Below, piece after piece: positions 61,647-64,000 of a stretch of 64,000 bases of DNA. Under the pieces are notes generated by a model that had not been told where the DNA came from, made no database searches, and was given only the letters and a program-made list of their open reading frames with translations. Positions within the stretch are counted from its first letter, which is position 1, and every line of letters begins with the position of its first letter. Both the position numbers and the translations under genes were made by a program. The DNA comes from Rhodospirillales bacterium (lineage in GTDB: Bacteria; Pseudomonadota; Alphaproteobacteria; Rhodospirillales; Defluviicoccaceae): contig REEP01000087.1 in NCBI GenBank assembly GCA_007695045.1, positions 1 to 64,000 of the forward strand, read 5' to 3'.

Positions 61647-62816
61647 GGCGGTCGCGTTCTCGGCCTTGACCGTTTCCCAGGCCCAGTCGAGCCACGGCAA
61701 CAGCGCCTGCAGATCGCTGGTCTCGACCGTGGCGCCGGCCCAGATGCGCAGCCCCGGCGGAGCGTCGCGGTAGCCGGCGACGTCGTAGGCCGCCCCCTCC
61801 GTCTCCAGCGCGGCGGCCACGCGCTTGGCCACCGCGGCGCGGGTGGCAGCGTCCAGTCCGAGGAACCAGGGATCGACGATGGTCAGGCAGACCGAAGTGC
61901 AGGACCGCGAGGCCGGATCGGCGGCAAGGAAGTCGACCCAAGCCGTCTTGTCGACCCAGGCTTCAAGGGCGGCCAGATTGGCGCGGCTGCGGGCCATCAG
62001 GCCCGGCAGCCCGCCTGCCAGCTTGGCCCAGGCCAGGGCATCCAGCTGATCCTCCACGGCCAGCATGGAGGGGGTGTTGATGGTCTCGCCCCGGAAGATG
62101 CCTTCCTGCAGCTTGCCTCCCTTGGTGAGCCGGAAGAGCTTCGGCAGCGGCCATGGCGGGGTGTAGGATTCGAGCCGTTCGACGGCGCGCGGACTCAGGA
62201 TCAGCATGCCGTGCTGGGCCTCGCCGCCAAGCACCTTCTGCCAGGAGTAGGTGGTGACATCCAGCTTGTCCCACGGCAGGTCCATGGCGAAGGCGGCCGA
62301 GGTGGCGTCACAGATGGTCAGGCCCTCGCGGTCGGTGGCGATCCAGTCGCCGTTGGGGACACACACGCCCGAGGTGGTGCCGTTCCAGGTGAACACCGTA
62401 TCGCGGGCCGGGTCCACTTGGCCGAGGTCGGGGAGTTGGCCATAGTCGGCCTCCAGCACCCGCACGTCGGCGCACTTGAGTTGTTTGGTGATATCGGTGA
62501 CCCAGCCCTTGCCGAAGCTTTCCCAGGCCAGCACGTCGATGCCGCGCGCCCCCAGCAGCGACCAGAGCGCCAGTTCCACCGCCCCGGTATCGGAAGCGGG
62601 GACGATGCCGATGCGGTAGTCGGCCGGCACCTCCAGAATGGCGTGGCTCAGCTCGATCACCGCGGCAAGCTTGGCCTTGCCGGCCTTGGCGCGGTGGGAC
62701 CGGCCGAGACAGGCATCGGAGAGGACGTCGAGGTTCCAGCCGGGACGCTTGGCACAGGGGCCGGAAGAGAAGCGGGGATTGGCCGGGCGGGTGTCCGGCC
62801 GTCGGACATTAGTCAT
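61641..62816 (-). CDS. serC: Phosphoserine transaminase
   Basis: The protein has 391 residues and belongs to the class V aminotransferases. [20 protein letters not shown] at the N-terminus is the variant SerC form common in alphaproteobacteria. [20 protein letters not shown] followed by [14 protein letters not shown] contains the PLP lysine (about 195-200). It makes phosphoserine from phosphohydroxypyruvate and glutamate. The ATG at 62814-62816 is taken. serC precedes serA in a two-gene serine operon. Confidence 0.96.
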   Translation of the reverse strand: MTNVRRPDTRPANPRFSSGPCAKRPGWNLDVLSDACLGRSHRAKAGKAKLAAVIELSHAILEVPADYRIGIVPASDTGAVELALWSLLGARGIDVLAWESFGKGWVTDITKQLKCADVRVLEADYGQLPDLGQVDPARDTVFTWNGTTSGVCVPNGDWIATDREGLTICDATSAAFAMDLPWDKLDVTTYSWQKVLGGEAQHGMLILSPRAVERLESYTPPWPLPKLFRLTKGGKLQEGIFRGETINTPSMLAVEDQLDALAWAKLAGGLPGLMARSRANLAALEAWVDKTAWVDFLAADPASRSCTSVCLTIVDPWFLGLDAATRAAVAKRVAAALETEGAAYDVAGYRDAPPGLRIWAGATVETSDLQALLPWLDWAWETVKAENATAA

Positions 62817-63226
62817 GATGTATCTCCCATCCTTGCAGATGGGTCGCGACCCGTCGGGAGGTCGTGGCCCGGCCCGCTTATAGGCATCCCTGCCGCCACG
62901 GTCAACAACAACCCCCGCCCGCCACCGCGCCTCGCAGCTTACACGATGACGCTCCGGTCAAGTTACAAGGGGTCGTAACATAAATCCCCCACGAGCCAGC
63001 ACGGCGCCCTCTCCTTGGAGTCCCCGTCACGAACCCTCACCCTCCCAGCCGGCCTGTCGGCCGGCCGGGCCCCTCCCTCTCCCGCTGCGCGGGCGAGGGG
63101 CTCCGCGGGCGAGGGGCTTTAAGGGCCCTCACCCTCCCGCGCAGCAGGCGAGGGCCTCAGGGGGCGCATCGTGGTGGCGAGACCCTCGGAAAATTAGGGC
63201 CCTTTCAGCCGGCACGCCGCCATCTG
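62817..63226. other. Intergenic region between rplI and serC
   Basis: No gene is seen in 410 bases. It should hold the serC promoter. It also contains GC-rich palindromic sequence of the CCCTC-CCCGC / GCGGG-GAGGG type (63073-63098, and a related copy at 63124-63153) that probably belongs to a dispersed element family. Confidence 0.5.
63073..63098. repeat. GC-rich palindrome, dispersed element type
   Basis: CCCTCTCCCGC pairs with GCGGGCGAGGG around a short centre. The same words (GCGGGCGAGGGG, CCCTCACCCTCCCGCG) recur within the next 60 bases. Such elements are common between genes in high-GC proteobacteria. Confidence 0.55.
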
Positions 63227-63892
63227 TTATTTCTGTTCCAACGCAGCGGTTACGTCTTCCGGCAGGGCCCGGTCGTCCACGCCGCCGGGTTCCGTGACCT
63301 CGTCCGCCGCCCCGCCCGCCGCCCCGAACGGTTCCGCCTCGCCCATCTCCGGCTCCGGCTCCAGCAACGGTGCCAGGGAGGCTTCCCGCTCCTCGCCCAC
63401 GCCGGTGATGGCACGACCACTCTTGGCCTGCAGAGCGGCCTCGTCCGGCGAGCGGGCCACATTCACCGTCACCTCCACCACCACTTCCGGGTGCAGGCTG
63501 ATCGGCACCGGGTAGAGCCCCAGGCTCTTGATCGGCTGGGACAGCAGCACCTGACGGCGGTGTACGGTGAGATCGCTCGCCGCCGTGACCGCTTCCGCGA
63601 TGTCGCGCGGCTGAACCGAGCCGTAGAGCTGCCCACTCTCCCCGGCTTGGCGGATCAACACCACGCTTATGCCCTCGAGCCCGCCGGCCACCGCTTCCGC
63701 CTGCGTTCGGCGTTCCTGATTGGCGGCCTCCAGCTGCCCCCGCTCCACCTCGAACCGCTTGCGATTCTCGTCCGTCGCCCGCACGGCCTTCCGCTGCGGA
63801 AGCAGATAGTTGCGCGCATAACCAGGCCGCACTTTGACCACATCACCCATCCGGCCGAGCTTGGCCACCCGTTCCAGCAGGATCACATCCAT
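63227..63892 (-). CDS. rplI: 50S ribosomal protein L9
   Basis: The protein has 221 residues. The N-terminal domain [36 protein letters not shown] is the L9 signature. A central helix (about 40-75) leads to the second RNA-binding domain ([15 protein letters not shown]...[16 protein letters not shown]). L9 binds 23S rRNA at the L1-stalk base and supports frame maintenance. An acidic, Ala/Gly/Pro-rich tail of about 55 residues extends beyond the usual C-terminus. rpsF/rpsR would lie upstream outside the window. Confidence 0.97.
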   Translation of the reverse strand: MDVILLERVAKLGRMGDVVKVRPGYARNYLLPQRKAVRATDENRKRFEVERGQLEAANQERRTQAEAVAGGLEGISVVLIRQAGESGQLYGSVQPRDIAEAVTAASDLTVHRRQVLLSQPIKSLGLYPVPISLHPEVVVEVTVNVARSPDEAALQAKSGRAITGVGEEREASLAPLLEPEPEMGEAEPFGAAGGAADEVTEPGGVDDRALPEDVTAALEQK

Positions 63893-64000
63893 CTTTTCAG
63901 TCCCTCCATCCGACTCATCTTGCCGGCCTCATCCGGTGCACCCCTGGTGCCTGAGCCCCAAGCGCGCTGATGCGGCCTCACGCTGACGGTGGCGTCGGCA

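Noticed and set aside
1-64000. CRISPR array, prophage, insertion sequence or complete defence island
   Set aside because: No spaced repeat array, cas, phage or transposase gene was seen; tandem repeats present are short and unspaced.

Overview
The window is high-GC chromosomal DNA (about two thirds G+C by eye) from an alphaproteobacterium, most likely a member of the Rhodospirillales or a close relative. The evidence is an NDUFA12-type complex I subunit gene, the block hda / perM-like / DUF2066 / purM / purN, a ChrR-type ECF sigma pair, the four-gene DNA ligase-associated repair cluster, and two secreted phosphatases with VPLPA-type C-terminal sorting tails. No transposase, integrase, prophage or CRISPR array was seen. 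The assignment rests on gene content and protein motifs, not on a database search.

Layout. 1-10.9 kb: a truncated patatin-like phospholipase, mlaD, the NDUFA12 homologue, a class II (B12-dependent) ribonucleotide reductase, a CD-NTase-like protein that has lost its catalytic residues, a gene-poor repeat-bearing stretch with a periplasmic DJ-1/PfpI protein and a GNAT enzyme, a ParDE toxin-antitoxin pair, and tRNA-Ser(GGA). 11-15 kb: a cytidylate-kinase-like gene, then lepA, folD and a YggT gene on the minus strand. 15.2-19.9 kb: a TRAP transporter (DctP-Q-M) followed by an amino-acid-type periplasmic binding protein. 19.8-23.0 kb: the ydbH-ynbE-ydbL envelope operon with an xdhC gene attached. 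23-29 kb: a Panacea-domain protein, a cation:proton antiporter, an orphan TAXI binding protein, hda, an AI-2E family permease and a DUF2066 protein. 29.4-31.6 kb: purM-purN facing ndk. 32-38.8 kb: a cobalamin-binding-type protein, a CBS protein, a PfkB kinase, an MFS permease, and a PhoA-family alkaline phosphatase plus glycerophosphodiesterase, both with VPLPA-like tails.

38.8-44.7 kb holds two divergent gene pairs: PdeM-helicase on the minus strand and exonuclease-ATP-dependent ligase on the plus strand, with start codons only 10 bases apart. 44.7-54.1 kb is a compact island that looks like a singlet-oxygen/photooxidative stress regulon. On the plus strand are an FAD oxidoreductase, DUF1365, a cyclopropane synthase, a GPH-type permease and a DUF3833 lipoprotein. 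On the minus strand are rpoE-chrR, a DUF6134-like protein, an SDR and an NTF2-like protein, with a glutathione peroxidase behind them. Two minus-strand promoter candidates with the same TGATCC-N18-TA geometry precede the sigma gene and the peroxidase gene. 54-64 kb: a lipoprotein hydrolase, a possible 62-residue protein, a YbfB-like MFS permease, a LuxR-type regulator with ten N-terminal Asp/Glu-Arg-Arg hexad repeats, serC-serA, and rplI.

The most interesting observations are the catalytically degenerate CD-NTase, the sigma/anti-sigma lipid-remodelling island with matching promoters, the paired sorted phosphatases, the hexad-repeat LuxR protein, a probable ATT start for purM, and a leftward terminator with no gene in front of it near 31.9 kb.
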